A stretch of DNA of 64,000 nt, taken from assembly GCA_003112755.1 (NCBI GenBank), contig BFBT01000001.1:1240001-1304000 (forward strand), given 5' to 3'. Origin of the DNA: Lawsonibacter asaccharolyticus. GTDB taxonomy: Bacteria > Bacillota > Clostridia > Oscillospirales > Oscillospiraceae. This document shows positions 41,842 through 51,434 of this stretch, in pieces. The position numbers were made by a program, and so were the translations under genes. Positions within the stretch are counted from its first letter, which is position 1. Each line of letters begins with the position of its first letter. A model generated the notes under the pieces. It did not search any database, was not told the origin of the DNA, and saw only the letters and a list, made by a program, of their open reading frames with translations.

Positions 41842-43743
41842 ATGAATGAGAATCTTCAATCCAAAGGTTCAAAGGCGCTGAATCTAATCTTGTCTATTGT
41901 CTGCTTTATTGTGGCTCTGTTCCACATCTTCATCGCCTGGGACACCTCCATCAGCCTGGTGCAGCAACGGGTGTTCCACGTCTTTGCTATGGTTTTGATC
42001 TACTTTCTTATGCAGACTCAGCAGGCTGCCGCAGGTAGGAAGGTCACAAAGTTCCTCCACGGCGCGTTCTCCCTGGCCACCGTTGTGGTTGGCGGCTACT
42101 TCCTGACCAATACCACCCTCGCTGCCCTCTCAAAGCGTGGCATCAGCGGTCCGACTGATCTGGACATTATTATGGGCGTGCTGCTTATTTTGGCTGTTAT
42201 GATGCTGGCATGGCGGACGGTGGGCTGGGCGCTGACCATTCTGAGCGCTATCTTCATCGCTTACGCCATAGCCGGCCCCTATATGCCGGAGATTATTGCT
42301 CACCGTGGCTATGACATCCCGTACATTACAAATTATGTTGCCTGGACCAGCGAATCTATCTTCGGCACCTGCGTGAGCGCCTGTGTGTCCTTTGTGGCAC
42401 TGTATATCATCTTTGGCGAACTGCTGGACGTATTCGGGGCAGGCCAGTTTTTCATTGACATCGCTTATGCCCTCACCGGCCGGATGAAGGGCGGTCCAGC
42501 CGAAGCCTCGGTGGTATCCAGCGCCTTGATGGGCTCCATCAATGGTTCTGCCGTGGCCAATGTGGTCACAACTGGCACATTTACCATCCCCCTGATGAAA
42601 AAGGTAGGCTACCGACCGGAATTTGCCGGCGCAGTGGAGGCAGTGGCCTCCACCGGAGGACAGCTTCTGCCGCCAGTCATGGGGGCCGCTGCCTTCGTTA
42701 TGGCGGACCTGACTGGCATTCCCTACTCGACCATCATCATCGCGGCCATTGTCCCCGGTATCCTCTACTATCTGAGCCTCGGCGTCTCAGTATACCTGGA
42801 AGCAGACAAGCAGGGTTTACAGGCGGAGAGCGCGGATAAGCTGCCGCAGGTGAAAAAGGTACTCAAGGAGGGCTGGTATTATGCCCTGCCCATCATCGTG
42901 TTAATCGTGGCGCTGCTGGGCTTCGGCCTTTCCGCCAACTTCGCTGCGCTGTTCAGCATTGCAGTGCTGCTGGTCATCGGCTTTGTCAAGGAGTGGCTCA
43001 CAAATAAGCGTCTTCCTTTTAAAGAGGTATTTAACGCCTTGGTGAAAGCCTCCAAGACCACCGTGTCCGTGACTGTCGCCTGTGCCTGCGCCGGTATTGT
43101 GATCGGAATCGTGTCTATGACCGGCATTGGCATCAAGTTCACCAGCATTGTGTTCAAGCTCTCCGGCGGGCACCTTGTACTCATGCTTCTGCTGGTCATG
43201 TTGGCCTGCATCATCATGGGTATGGGTCTGCCCAGCACGGCGGCATATATCATCGCCGCTACTGTAGGTGTACCCAGCCTGACTGCTGCCGGCATCCCGG
43301 AGTTGGCCGCCAACCTCTTTGTGTTCTATTTCGCCATCATGTCCTTCATCACCCCGCCGGTGGCGGTAGCCGCCTATGCGGCGGCAGGCCTTGCCGACTC
43401 CAGCACCAGTAAAACGGGGTGGCTTGCCTTCATGCTGGGCCTGCCCGGCTTTATCATTCCATTCGTCTATGTTTATAACCCTGCCCTGTTAATCGTGGAC
43501 ACCCCGGTATTAGACACTGTCTGGATCGTAATTCTGGCTACCTTTGCAGTGGTGCTGATGTCCATGGCGGTAATCGGCTGGTTCAAGGGGAAGCTGAATC
43601 CGGTGTTCCGCCTCGCCATGGCCGTTGCGGCTGTCCTGATGTTCGTCCCTGGCATCATTTTTGATGTGATAGGTCTGGGTCTTGGCATCGTGATCATCGG
43701 CTTCCTCGTCGTCACACGGCGGAAAGCTCCCAGTGCGGTATGA
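41842..43743 (+). CDS. TRAP transporter fused permease (DctQM type, TAXI-associated)
   Basis: 633 aa, the usual length for the fused 4TM+12TM form. The first four segments make the DctQ part (LILSIVCFIVALFHIFIAWD onwards); the rest is the DctM elevator domain with PAEASVVSSALMGSINGSAV, STGGQLLPPVMGAAAFVMAD and MGMGLPSTAAYIIAATVGVP, the two family loops. It uses an ion gradient to import the TAXI ligand. It ends in an ATGA overlap with the DUF6198 gene. Confidence 0.95.
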   Translation: MNENLQSKGSKALNLILSIVCFIVALFHIFIAWDTSISLVQQRVFHVFAMVLIYFLMQTQQAAAGRKVTKFLHGAFSLATVVVGGYFLTNTTLAALSKRGISGPTDLDIIMGVLLILAVMMLAWRTVGWALTILSAIFIAYAIAGPYMPEIIAHRGYDIPYITNYVAWTSESIFGTCVSACVSFVALYIIFGELLDVFGAGQFFIDIAYALTGRMKGGPAEASVVSSALMGSINGSAVANVVTTGTFTIPLMKKVGYRPEFAGAVEAVASTGGQLLPPVMGAAAFVMADLTGIPYSTIIIAAIVPGILYYLSLGVSVYLEADKQGLQAESADKLPQVKKVLKEGWYYALPIIVLIVALLGFGLSANFAALFSIAVLLVIGFVKEWLTNKRLPFKEVFNALVKASKTTVSVTVACACAGIVIGIVSMTGIGIKFTSIVFKLSGGHLVLMLLLVMLACIIMGMGLPSTAAYIIAATVGVPSLTAAGIPELAANLFVFYFAIMSFITPPVAVAAYAAAGLADSSTSKTGWLAFMLGLPGFIIPFVYVYNPALLIVDTPVLDTVWIVILATFAVVLMSMAVIGWFKGKLNPVFRLAMAVAAVLMFVPGIIFDVIGLGLGIVIIGFLVVTRRKAPSAV

Positions 43744-44474
43744 GGGCGGCGATTCACCCCCGGCAGAGTTTAAAAACGCATAACCGGCTAACACGAGTTA
43801 TCTGTTATGTCCTCGGGATGCTGATTCTGGCGATTGGCCTGACACTTACCGCTGAGACCCGTCTGGGAGCTTCTGCCCTGACGGCCATCCCTTTTGTGGT
43901 ATCCCTCCGGTTCCCCATCTCCTTTGCAAATGCCACCTTGGGCCTTTTTTTGATCTATGTAGCGGTGCAGCTCGTTGTCACGCGGGATCGGCGGACGCTC
44001 GTCCTCACCCTGCTCCAGCTCCCCCTGAGCGTCCTTTTTACCGGAGTCATGCACATAGCCCAGGACGCCATTGAAGTTGAGGCTTTCCCCCTTCCCGCCA
44101 GGTTGGGATTTCTGGCCCTGGCCATCGTCTTTACCGGGATAGGGGCGGCAATGACCCTGAAAATGAAGCTGATCCCCAACCCAGGCGATGGCTTTGTCCA
44201 GACACTTGCGGAAAAAACCGGCAAGCCCCTCGGTACGATGAAAAATATTGTGGACATCGTCAGCGTCTGCACCGCTGCGCTGCTGTCCTTGCTCTGTATG
44301 GGCAAGCTCGAGGGTGTGGGGATTGGGAGCGTCATGGCCATGCTCGGCGTGGGACGGGTCATTGCGTTGTACAACAATCTTACAAAAAATATTCAGTTGG
44401 AGCCACAGCCGCAAGAAACCGAAGAAAGCGAGGAAAGACAGCATAAAGCAAAATATAGCCGGGCTGATATCTAA
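43740..44474 (+). CDS. DUF6198 / YczE-YitT-like membrane protein
   Basis: 244 aa with five hydrophobic segments. The start overlaps the TR permease stop. Features are LGASALTAIPFVVSLRFPIS, GIGAAMTLKMKLIPNPGDGF and VQTLAEKTGKPLG, the signature of YczE/YyaS/YitT-like proteins. The C-terminus is charged. Function is unknown; co-transcription with TAXI-TRAP suggests a role in import or export of the same compound. Confidence 0.8.
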   Translation: MRAAIHPRQSLKTHNRLTRVICYVLGMLILAIGLTLTAETRLGASALTAIPFVVSLRFPISFANATLGLFLIYVAVQLVVTRDRRTLVLTLLQLPLSVLFTGVMHIAQDAIEVEAFPLPARLGFLALAIVFTGIGAAMTLKMKLIPNPGDGFVQTLAEKTGKPLGTMKNIVDIVSVCTAALLSLLCMGKLEGVGIGSVMAMLGVGRVIALYNNLTKNIQLEPQPQETEESEERQHKAKYSRADI

Positions 44475-44502
44475 AGGATTCTCCTTTGCACTGTGCCTGA
44501 GC

Positions 44503-46851
44503 ATGGCACTTGCGCTGACAAGCAACATCGCGTACGCCGCCAGTGGCACAGTCGTCTTCCAAGAATTCCCGGCAATCGAGGATATAATCGCAGCCAATGG
44601 CATTGATGAGACCTACGGCCCTAATACCAAAGAGGGTTACATCAAAAACAAGTTCCTTGGATACTATCAGACCACTGTGCAGGTCGAGGGGAAAATCGCA
44701 CCGCTTTACTCCTATACGCCGGAGTCTTGTATCATCAGCAATCCGGTTGTCCTGGCAGTTCTGGACGAGGGCGATGACGTTGCCGCATTTTTCAAGACAA
44801 ATTCCAAGGATGCGGACAAGAACGGCTTCGGTATCCTCGCCTTAACCGCGCCTGATGGCGGCTGGGATCAGGACGCTCCCGCTTTGATTGCCGCCGTCAC
44901 CGCATTGATTAGCCCCGCAAAGGAGGTCTACAATTATTATTTCACCAGCATCAGGACTCTCGTAGGTTATGGGAAAGGCGCCGCCGCAGTCATGACCTAT
45001 CTGGACAATGACAAGAAGGCCTCCGCATACGGCTGCGCGGCTGTATATGCACCCAAGTTATACATACAGTGAGGAGCACGCTAACAGTGAATATGTCTGC
45101 CCGCTGAAGCTGGTGAGCGGCAGCTATAACGAGCAGCAAAAGTCCTTTGTCGAGTTCTTTAAGAGGAACAGCGTGGATAAGAACATCACTGTGATTGAGA
45201 ACACCGAGGATGGTAAAGCCCTTCCTCTGGAGCTGATTGGCGCCTACCGGAGCGACGGGGTTACCGTTCAAGAGGCTTTGCTCGCCTGCGATGAATCCGA
45301 CCTGAATTACCGCGGGCTTTCCCTGCGGACCGTTATGGCTGATGGCATTCTGAGCTACTATTACGTTTACATCCCGGAGGCTGTGCGAAATTCCACTGAA
45401 AAGGTTCCTGTGGTCTTGGCCATGAGCCGGAAAAGTGCCCGTTATACCGACTATGTCTACAGCTCAGGGTGAATCAATGTTGCTGATGATGAAAACATCA
45501 TCGTAGCGTTTCCTTTGACATTACCGGACATAAGTGTGAATGTAAACGGCGTATACACCGCCCTTGCTTGGGTGCGATGGGATGACACAAACTTCATCCA
45601 GAGCTATGTTGTGCCTGATATCCTGTTGAAAGACAACGCAGATCCATCTCGAATTTATGCCTTTGGACATTCCAGCGGGTGCTGTATGGCCATCGCTCAG
45701 GCTATCAGCAGCGGCGACAACGGAGACCCCTTTGCCGCGGTGAGCGGGACTGGCGGCTAGCTGGGCTACTGGGAACCTCTGGGCTTCGCTACGGAAGATG
45801 AGGCCTATGATACAAAGGGTGACAACGGCGACGGTGTTTACACCATGTATGAAAAGAACGACCGTTTCGATGACACGCTTCAAATTCCCACACAGATTTT
45901 CTATGGCGAAGAAGATGCGGTAATGGCTTGGGCTATGAGGACGCCTAATGCTCAACCCGGTCGCCCCGACTTTGTGAATCCCGGCGTCTTCCGTATGTTC
46001 CAGTTTTACAGGGAGTATTACGCCCTTGGCGAAAGCATGAATGAGATGATGCAAAAGGGCATCTCCTATCGGGATGGAGATTTCAGTACCCACGTCTTCA
46101 ATAACGAGGACAATGTGCCCATTCTGTGCTATGAGATTGTGAAAGGGGTCGGCCATATCCAGAATGAAGCGGAAGTGCGCAGGGCCTACGCATACTTTAA
46201 GGGGTTCCAGATGGACAGTGAGGACAATATCTCTTACACCGGCGTCTCGATGATACCGGCATAACCGAGGAACTGTTGGCCCTTGACTCCTACGGATGGT
46301 TTGCCGACGGGAAGAAGTGGGATTCCTACAAAGATATTGCCGCGTCCGACTGGTTCCAAGCGGGTGTGAAATATGTCAGCGAAAACAATTTGATGTCTGG
46401 CGTTTCTGATACCGGTTTTGCTCCCAACACTGCGATCAGCCACGCTGATACCGTACTGAGTCTTTGGCATCTGGCAGGTGAGCCGAGTGCCTGCTGTGCG
46501 CTTCCCTATGAGAATGTAGAATCAGATGCCTATAGATCGGCCATCCTTTGGGCTGTTAAGATGGACATTATCGGCGAGGGTGGAAGCACTAGTTTTGACT
46601 ATGACGGCACTGTCACCCGTGAAGAGTTTGCCCTTATGCTCTATAAGTGCGCCGGGTCTCCGGAGACCAAGGGCACACTGAATGCGTTCCCCGCAAAAGA
46701 GAAGGTCAGCGACAGCTCCCAGAAAGCACTGCAATGGGCCGTCGGAAAAGGAATCATCCTCGGCAAAAGTGACCGCTTCCTTGATCCTGCCAGTATGATC
46801 TCCCGCGCTGAAACGGCAACTATACTGGAGCGTTATTGTAAGATCAAATAA
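44503..46851 (+). pseudogene. Secreted esterase with C-terminal SLH domains, broken by frameshifts and stops
   Basis: The start ATG 44503 is doubtful because the signal peptide (FSFALCLSMALALTSNIAYA) extends upstream of it. The conceptual protein holds an alpha/beta-hydrolase of the PHB-depolymerase/LpqC type with the nucleophile elbow YAFGHSSGCC and a likely His in KGVGHIQNEAEV. Three S-layer-homology modules follow (KDIAASDWFQAGVKYVSENN, then AYRSAILWAVKMDIIGEGG). Breaks: a frameshift near 45060, TGA 45470-45472, TAG 45758-45760, and a frameshift near 46264. It would have been anchored to the cell wall and acted on external esters. Confidence 0.75.
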
Positions 46852-46902
46852 CAACTGACGAGGAAAATATTTCCCCCAAAACTGCTACACCATATCAAGG
46901 AA

Positions 46903-46940
46903 AAGGCCACCAGCGGTTCGTCTGAACTGCTGGTGGCCTT
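46903..46940. terminator. Hairpin after the esterase gene
   Basis: AAGGCCACCAGCGGTTC-GTCT-GAACTGCTGGTGGCCTT, a 17-bp stem with one G-U; no strong T-run follows. Confidence 0.6.
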
Positions 46941-46993
46941 GCCTTATTCAGAATCACATTGGCGTTGGATACCGCATGATAAAGGTGGAATGA

Positions 46994-47194
46994 GTAGAAA
47001 GCGCAACTATCTTCCTCTTCCCTTCCCTGTACACATATCCTAAGGAAGCCTTCCCTAAGCGCGCTACCGCCCCCAGCTATGAGGTGGTGTTCGACGGTCT
47101 ACCCATGACACACTCGGTGATCCAGCTGCGCCTGACCGATGTCCAGAAGTTTGACAGCGGTGCCGTGTGGCTTCGGTATTCTATTGCCCAATAA
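46994..47194 (+). pseudogene. C-terminal remnant of an unrecognised protein
   Basis: An open stretch without a start encodes about 66 residues ending SYEVVFDGLPMTHSVIQLRL and YSIAQ. The reading frame has protein-like composition, but the upstream part is missing. Beyond it, up to 47298, nothing is seen. Confidence 0.4.
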
Positions 47195-47298
47195 CATCCT
47201 CAAATTCTGACGGGGAATAAAAGAAGAAAGGCCTTCAGCCATTTACAGATGCCCTATGCTCCGCTATACTGAGAGCTGAAAGAGCGGGAGGTGCGGCG

Positions 47299-47697
47299 AT
47301 GACGGGCAGGCGAATCTGCGCCGGGTACTATCGGCGGTATGACAGGAGGGTAGTCTATGTGGTCTCGCTGGCCACCGATGCTGACACTGGCGAGGAAACA
47401 GCGGTCTGGACTGCCTACCCATTCGTGGATGTCCCAAAGTACTATACCTCCAGCAAAAAATCCTTCTGCGCTTTCGTGGAAGTGAACGGTAAGTGGAAAG
47501 TCAAGTATAAGCGGTTGATCAACATGAAGATATCGGGAGAGGCCGTAGAGCGGCTGGAAGAGGAGGGCTTCCGTGGGCCGGTTCGTAAACGGCAACGACC
47601 ACCGCTGGATGAAGCATACAACTCCCGAAAGTATCAGCAGGCCGATACCTATTACACATACGCAAAAGATCTCTGTGAGCACTACAACTTCGACTGA
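47299..47697 (+). CDS. DUF1653-like small protein
   Basis: 132 aa. The first 70 residues resemble DUF1653 (GYYRRYDRRVVYVVSLATDA, DTGEETAVW), a small beta-rich fold in Firmicutes element and housekeeping proteins. A basic linker and a helical tail follow. GGGAGGTGCGGCG lies before ATG 47299. The start of the mobilisation half of the island. Confidence 0.5.
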   Translation: MTGRRICAGYYRRYDRRVVYVVSLATDADTGEETAVWTAYPFVDVPKYYTSSKKSFCAFVEVNGKWKVKYKRLINMKISGEAVERLEEEGFRGPVRKRQRPPLDEAYNSRKYQQADTYYTYAKDLCEHYNFD

Positions 47698-47715
47698 AAC
47701 AAATATTGCCTCTGC

Positions 47716-48006
47716 TTGAAGAAAAGAAGATTCGTTGCCATCACCAGGAGTGGCTTCGCCAAACTGAAAGAGGACCTGCAGTTTCTGGATAACACCCTGA
47801 AAACCGTGCTGTCGGAGTACCAGGACTACTTCCGGGAGTGGTTCATAGATGGCCTGTCCATCCGCAAATATGCCGAGAACCATCAGTCGAACCGGGGCAG
47901 TGTGGATTATCTGCAAAAGAAATTCTTTTCTGCTCTGGCCTGCCTGCTGAAAGAACGGGACGAGGCGGAGGGAATATGCCAACTGCGGAAACCAGTACAA
48001 AAGTGA
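47716..48006 (+). CDS. Sigma/RinA-like small regulator, possibly degenerate
   Basis: 96 aa from TTG 47716, with no clear ribosome-binding site; the same frame is open back to the preceding TGA, so it may be a 3' part of a larger gene. FREWFIDGLSIRKYAENHQS and GSVDYLQKKFFSALACLL form an HTH resembling sigma region 4 or phage RinA-type activators. A terminator follows directly. Confidence 0.5.
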   Translation: MKKRRFVAITRSGFAKLKEDLQFLDNTLKTVLSEYQDYFREWFIDGLSIRKYAENHQSNRGSVDYLQKKFFSALACLLKERDEAEGICQLRKPVQK

Positions 48007-48021
48007 ATTACTGTAACCTCA

Positions 48022-48058
48022 AACGGAGCATCTGCGACAAAGCAGGCGCTCCGTTTTT
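48022..48058 (+). terminator. Terminator after the small regulator
   Basis: AACGGAGC ... GCTCCGTT stem followed by a T-run. The following 48059-48340 shows no gene. Confidence 0.65.
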
Positions 48059-48340
48059 TCTGTCAAGAGTGTGTCAAAGGGATATGATCTCCCCAATACA
48101 TAGTGGAAAGGAACATCAGACGGCATCCGAAAATTATATCAAAACTATGTCATCTGCAAATGTTATCGGCAAGAGAAGTAGAGGGGTATTCGTGTGGAAT
48201 TGCAGAGGCTGCGTTCAGCAGACAAATCAAAATCGGGGTATTCCGTTTTCGTTAGGCCCCAAAATTTAGTCGGATGTCTTACAAAATTTGAGTTTCAAGG
48301 GACACACAGTACGGAAAAATTTTGACAGGAGATTGTAACG

Positions 48341-48619
48341 GTGAAAGAATCCAGTTACAAAAGCTACGACGAACTGCCGCTGTTTCTCAGCACCAAGAAG
48401 GGCTCCCGTCGAAGCCCAGCGGAGCGGGTTCGGTGGGAAGAGGAGGCACAGCGGAATGGATAAGTTTTTGCCCTCGGGGGAAACGAAGGATATGGAGCTT
48501 GTGCCGACGAGATGCACGAACCGGACTTCTCGGTGTTGCGCATCGGCAATAGAATGGTGGTACCAAAGGAACGATTCATCCAGTGGGTGAAAGAACACAC
48601 AGGGGGTGGAGCAGCATAA
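48341..48619 (+). pseudogene. Decayed excisionase gene
   Basis: It starts GTG with KESSYKSYDELPLFLS and later continues in another frame as FSVLRIGNRMVVPKERFIQW and VKEHTGGG, both very close to the intact excisionase at 60936-61145 (KVSEYKSYEDLPLFLN, FPSLRIGSRIVVPKESFIQW). Frameshifts have destroyed the HTH in between. Confidence 0.75.
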
Positions 48620-48768
48620 AGGCAGGGGTCGCAGGCCACCCCTGCGGGAGCCACTTCTGCCTGCAGTGCGGGCAGTTACGAGGGCTTTTACGGTGTCCTG
48701 AAATAGGGTCAAAAACAGAGAAGTGCTATCACTTCTGCGGTCGTTATCCCCAAAAACTTACTCCCACA

Positions 48769-49434
48769 ATGAAAAATCAGGGGTCATGCCCCGGAAAGAA
48801 GCCTATTTTAAGCAAGAAAGAGAAATTTGCCCTGTACCTGACGCCGGAGAAAAAAGCGGTGCTGGAACGCCGCTACCGGGAGGATGGGAGCCGCAGTCTC
48901 ACCGCCTTCATCGAACGAGCCGTCGACTTCTATCTGGACTACCTCAGCGCCAACAACGCCGGACTCTTTCTCCCGGCCTCCATCAAATCCTATGTGGACG
49001 GCCAGCTGGGACAGTTGGAGAATCGGATGTCCTCTCTGCTGTACAAGCAGGCAGTGGAGCAGGACATGGTAGCTGGCATCCTGGCGGACGTCTATCAATT
49101 CAGCGAGGATGACCTCCGGCGACGTCGAGCGGAGAGTATCAGCAACGTGAAGAAAACCAATGGCCGCATCTCCCTGGACCAACGGGTGCGGAAAGCCTGG
49201 GAGGAGGGGATGAGTGGCAGGACTGATCGTCAAGAGTTCCTACTACAAGTGCGGCGGGAACGCCACCCTCAGCGGCTACCTGCGCTACATCGCCACCCGG
49301 CCCCGTGCGGAGCGGCTGGGCTACGACAGCGCCAAGGCGTGGCGGGATCTCCTCCGGGCTCACCGCAACGACATCGCCGCGGCGATCAACATCCCGCCCA
49401 ACGATTTCCGGTGGTACGCCGCCTTCCACGATGA
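48769..49434 (+). CDS. MobC-like plasmid mobilisation protein (start and end uncertain)
   Basis: Residues about 15-145 are convincing: KKEKFALYLTPEKKAVLERR, then a helical DNA-binding region (SLTAFIERAVDFYLDYLSAN), and VKKTNGRISLDQRVRKAWEE. The best family-like start is ATG 48786 (MPRKEA) in another frame, so a one-base shift near 48800 is possible; ATG 48769 has no ribosome-binding site. The natural end is probably near 49213, where the relaxase starts; the rest of this frame overlaps the relaxase and is arginine- and proline-rich like a shadow. Confidence 0.5.
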   Translation: MKNQGSCPGKKPILSKKEKFALYLTPEKKAVLERRYREDGSRSLTAFIERAVDFYLDYLSANNAGLFLPASIKSYVDGQLGQLENRMSSLLYKQAVEQDMVAGILADVYQFSEDDLRRRRAESISNVKKTNGRISLDQRVRKAWEEGMSGRTDRQEFLLQVRRERHPQRLPALHRHPAPCGAAGLRQRQGVAGSPPGSPQRHRRGDQHPAQRFPVVRRLPR

Positions 49435-50778
49435 GGGTGACCATTCCCATGTCCACATGATGGCGTGGTCGGCAAAGCCGGGACAGGCGTACTTGTCCAA
49501 AGAGGGAATCCGGCAGATCAAGTCCGAGCTCGCCAATGATATTTTTAAGCAGGAACTGCTGCGCCTCTACGAACAGAAGTCTGTATCCCGCGACGAACTG
49601 GTACACGAGGCCCGGAAAGCTATGCTGGAGTTGGTGCAGGTGATGAAAGCGGGTATCTGTGACCACCCGGATGCGGAACAGCTCATGCTGGAACTGGCGA
49701 TGCAGCTGAGCGGTCAGGGGCAAGAAGTCCTATGGATATCTCCCAAAGTCACAGAAGAAACTGGTGGATCGGATCGTGGATGAGATGGAACGGCTCCCCA
49801 GTGTGCGGGACTGCTACGACCAGTGGATGGTCCTCCAGGGCAAAGTGGATGGATACTATCACGATAAGCCCAGAGAACGAAAAAGGTTGTTACAAGAGAA
49901 AGTATTCAGGCAGATCAAAAACGCCGTCATCAAGGAGGCGGAGAACATCCGGCAGAGCAATTTGTTCTTCGAGGACAAGGGGGTAGAACAGACGGCTGAG
50001 CCGAAGGAATTTCAAAACGCTTCCTATGACTACGAGGCCCTGCGGGATGCGATTCGGGATGAGAGCATGACCCTAGAGGAGCGCGGCGACGCTGTCGATG
50101 AAATGAACCAGCTGGTCAAAAACGGTGACAAGCACGCGCAGTACCTCATGGGAAAGCTGTGGCGGGACGGTCCGCTGCTGACACCGGGCTGGGTGAATGC
50201 CCGATACTGGTTTCAAAAGTCGGCGGAGCAGGGACACACCTATGCGCAGTACGCTCTGGGTAAGCTTCTGCTCTCTGATGATCCCGAGGCGCATGATGTG
50301 GAGGATGGTATTCGTTGGCTGAGGCGGGCCGCCGAAAGCGGAAACCAATATGCTGGGCAAGCTGTATCTCATGGGCCAGGGCGTGGAGTACGATAAGAAA
50401 CTGGGGATGTATTGGCTAAGTCAATCTGCCGCACAGGGCAACGTCTATGCGAAAGCCCTTCTCCAACGCCAGGACAGCGGCAGACCGCCCCATGTGTTCC
50501 TGGCTGTCACCCGTCTGTTCCACCACATGAGCAGGATCTTTCAGGAACGATCCCTACCTCAGTCCGGAACAGGGCCGCAGGTGGACAGTAAGCTCCGGCA
50601 GAGGATCAAAGAGAAGAAGATCGCTATGGGACACAGGCCGGATAACCATAAAGAGGGGCAGAACCAGGGTGGCATGGTTATGGGCGGAATGCGAGTCGCC
50701 TCCCTCAAAAATCACGGGGCAATAAACAATATGAACGTCTTCGGAATCCTTCAGGATCGCCAGATGATAAATCTTTGA
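49214..50778 (+). pseudogene. MobP-type relaxase with Sel1-like repeats, two frameshifts
   Basis: GTG 49214 after GGAGGAGG. The N-terminal relaxase domain shows SGYLRYIATRPRAERLGYDS and the histidine triad HDEGDHSHVHMMAWS. A frameshift near 49725 separates it from DRIVDEMERLPSVRDCYDQW, and a second near 50346 splits the C-terminal Sel1-like (TPR-type) repeats (ARYWFQKSAEQGHTYAQYAL, GKLYLMGQGVEYDKKLGMYW). The two breaks mean no functional product, unless they are sequencing errors. Confidence 0.8.
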
Positions 50779-50843
50779 TAACTCTGCGCATCTGCCGTGG
50801 CTATTTTCTGTTTCTGTGGTATTGTGTGTTGCTGACAAGGAGG
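50772..50843 (+). promoter_or_regulatory. 72-nt leader shared with the integrase gene at 63429
   Basis: It begins TCTTTGATAACTCTG and contains CGTGGCTATTTT and TTGTGTTGCTGA, ending in AGGAGG. The same blocks occur at the same spacing at 63348-63419. Confidence 0.55.
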
Positions 50844-50852
50844 TGGCACACC

Positions 50853-51173
50853 ATGCAAGAGACGCTGGAAGACCTATACTACGGGAACATCACGCCATAC
50901 GACCGCCAGATCTGTTCCAGCACATCCCTAAGGAACGCAATGGATCAGTCTCACAAGTACGAAGAACAGCTGACCAAACTGCTGGAGGGCGAAGCCCACA
51001 GCCTGCTGCTGCGGCTCATCAATGCAGAGAACGAGATCGGCAGTACGCTGGCTCTGGAGAATTTTATCCTGGGCTTCCGTCTGGGAACGAGACTGATCCT
51101 GGAGGCGCTGGACGAGGACGACAGCAGTCTGGTGGAGCTGTTCCTCGGAGACGACCGAAGGGAGGAACAATGA
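50853..51173 (+). CDS. DUF6809-family protein
   Basis: 106 aa from ATG 50853 after AAGGAGG. It begins ETLEDLYYGNITPYDRQICS and has a C-terminal helix FILGFRLGTRLILEALDEDD, the pattern of the DUF6809 family in Firmicutes mobile elements. Function is unknown. It overlaps the next gene by ATGA. Confidence 0.75.
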   Translation: MQETLEDLYYGNITPYDRQICSSTSLRNAMDQSHKYEEQLTKLLEGEAHSLLLRLINAENEIGSTLALENFILGFRLGTRLILEALDEDDSSLVELFLGDDRREEQ

Positions 51174-51379
51174 TGACCACCAACCAACTGCCCCTCCGCC
51201 AGTGCCGCTACTGCGGCAGTGACGACCTTGGGCTGGGCTGGCAGCACGGTGAAGGGATCGTCACCTTCAAGAAGCACGGCATCTTGGGCAATCGGATGCG
51301 CTGCCTGATCTGCCGCCGCTGCGGCGCGGTGCTGTCCCAATGGGTGGCAGAGCCTCACAGGTTCCCGCCCATCCGGTAG
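51170..51379 (+). CDS. Small zinc-ribbon protein
   Basis: 69 aa. Two CxxC pairs (CRYC and CLICRRC) in CRYCGSDDLGLGWQHG and RMRCLICRRCGAVLSQW form a likely zinc ribbon. It may bind nucleic acid. The ATGA overlap with the DUF6809 gene ties the two together. Confidence 0.7.
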   Translation: MMTTNQLPLRQCRYCGSDDLGLGWQHGEGIVTFKKHGILGNRMRCLICRRCGAVLSQWVAEPHRFPPIR

Positions 51380-51392
51380 CCACCGCAAGTCC

Positions 51393-51415
51393 TGCGACGC
51401 AAATCAAAGATAAAA
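51393..51415 (+). repeat. Recurrent motif TGCGACGCAAATCAAAGATA upstream of the integrase
   Basis: Copies close to this occur at 59781-59802 and 63288-63310, the latter also before an integrase gene. Confidence 0.5.
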
Positions 51416-51434
51416 ACGCCTGGAGGTGAAAATT

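Noticed and set aside
45470..45472. Selenocysteine at the esterase TGA
   Set aside because: No hairpin suited to selenocysteine insertion is evident, and the gene has other breaks.
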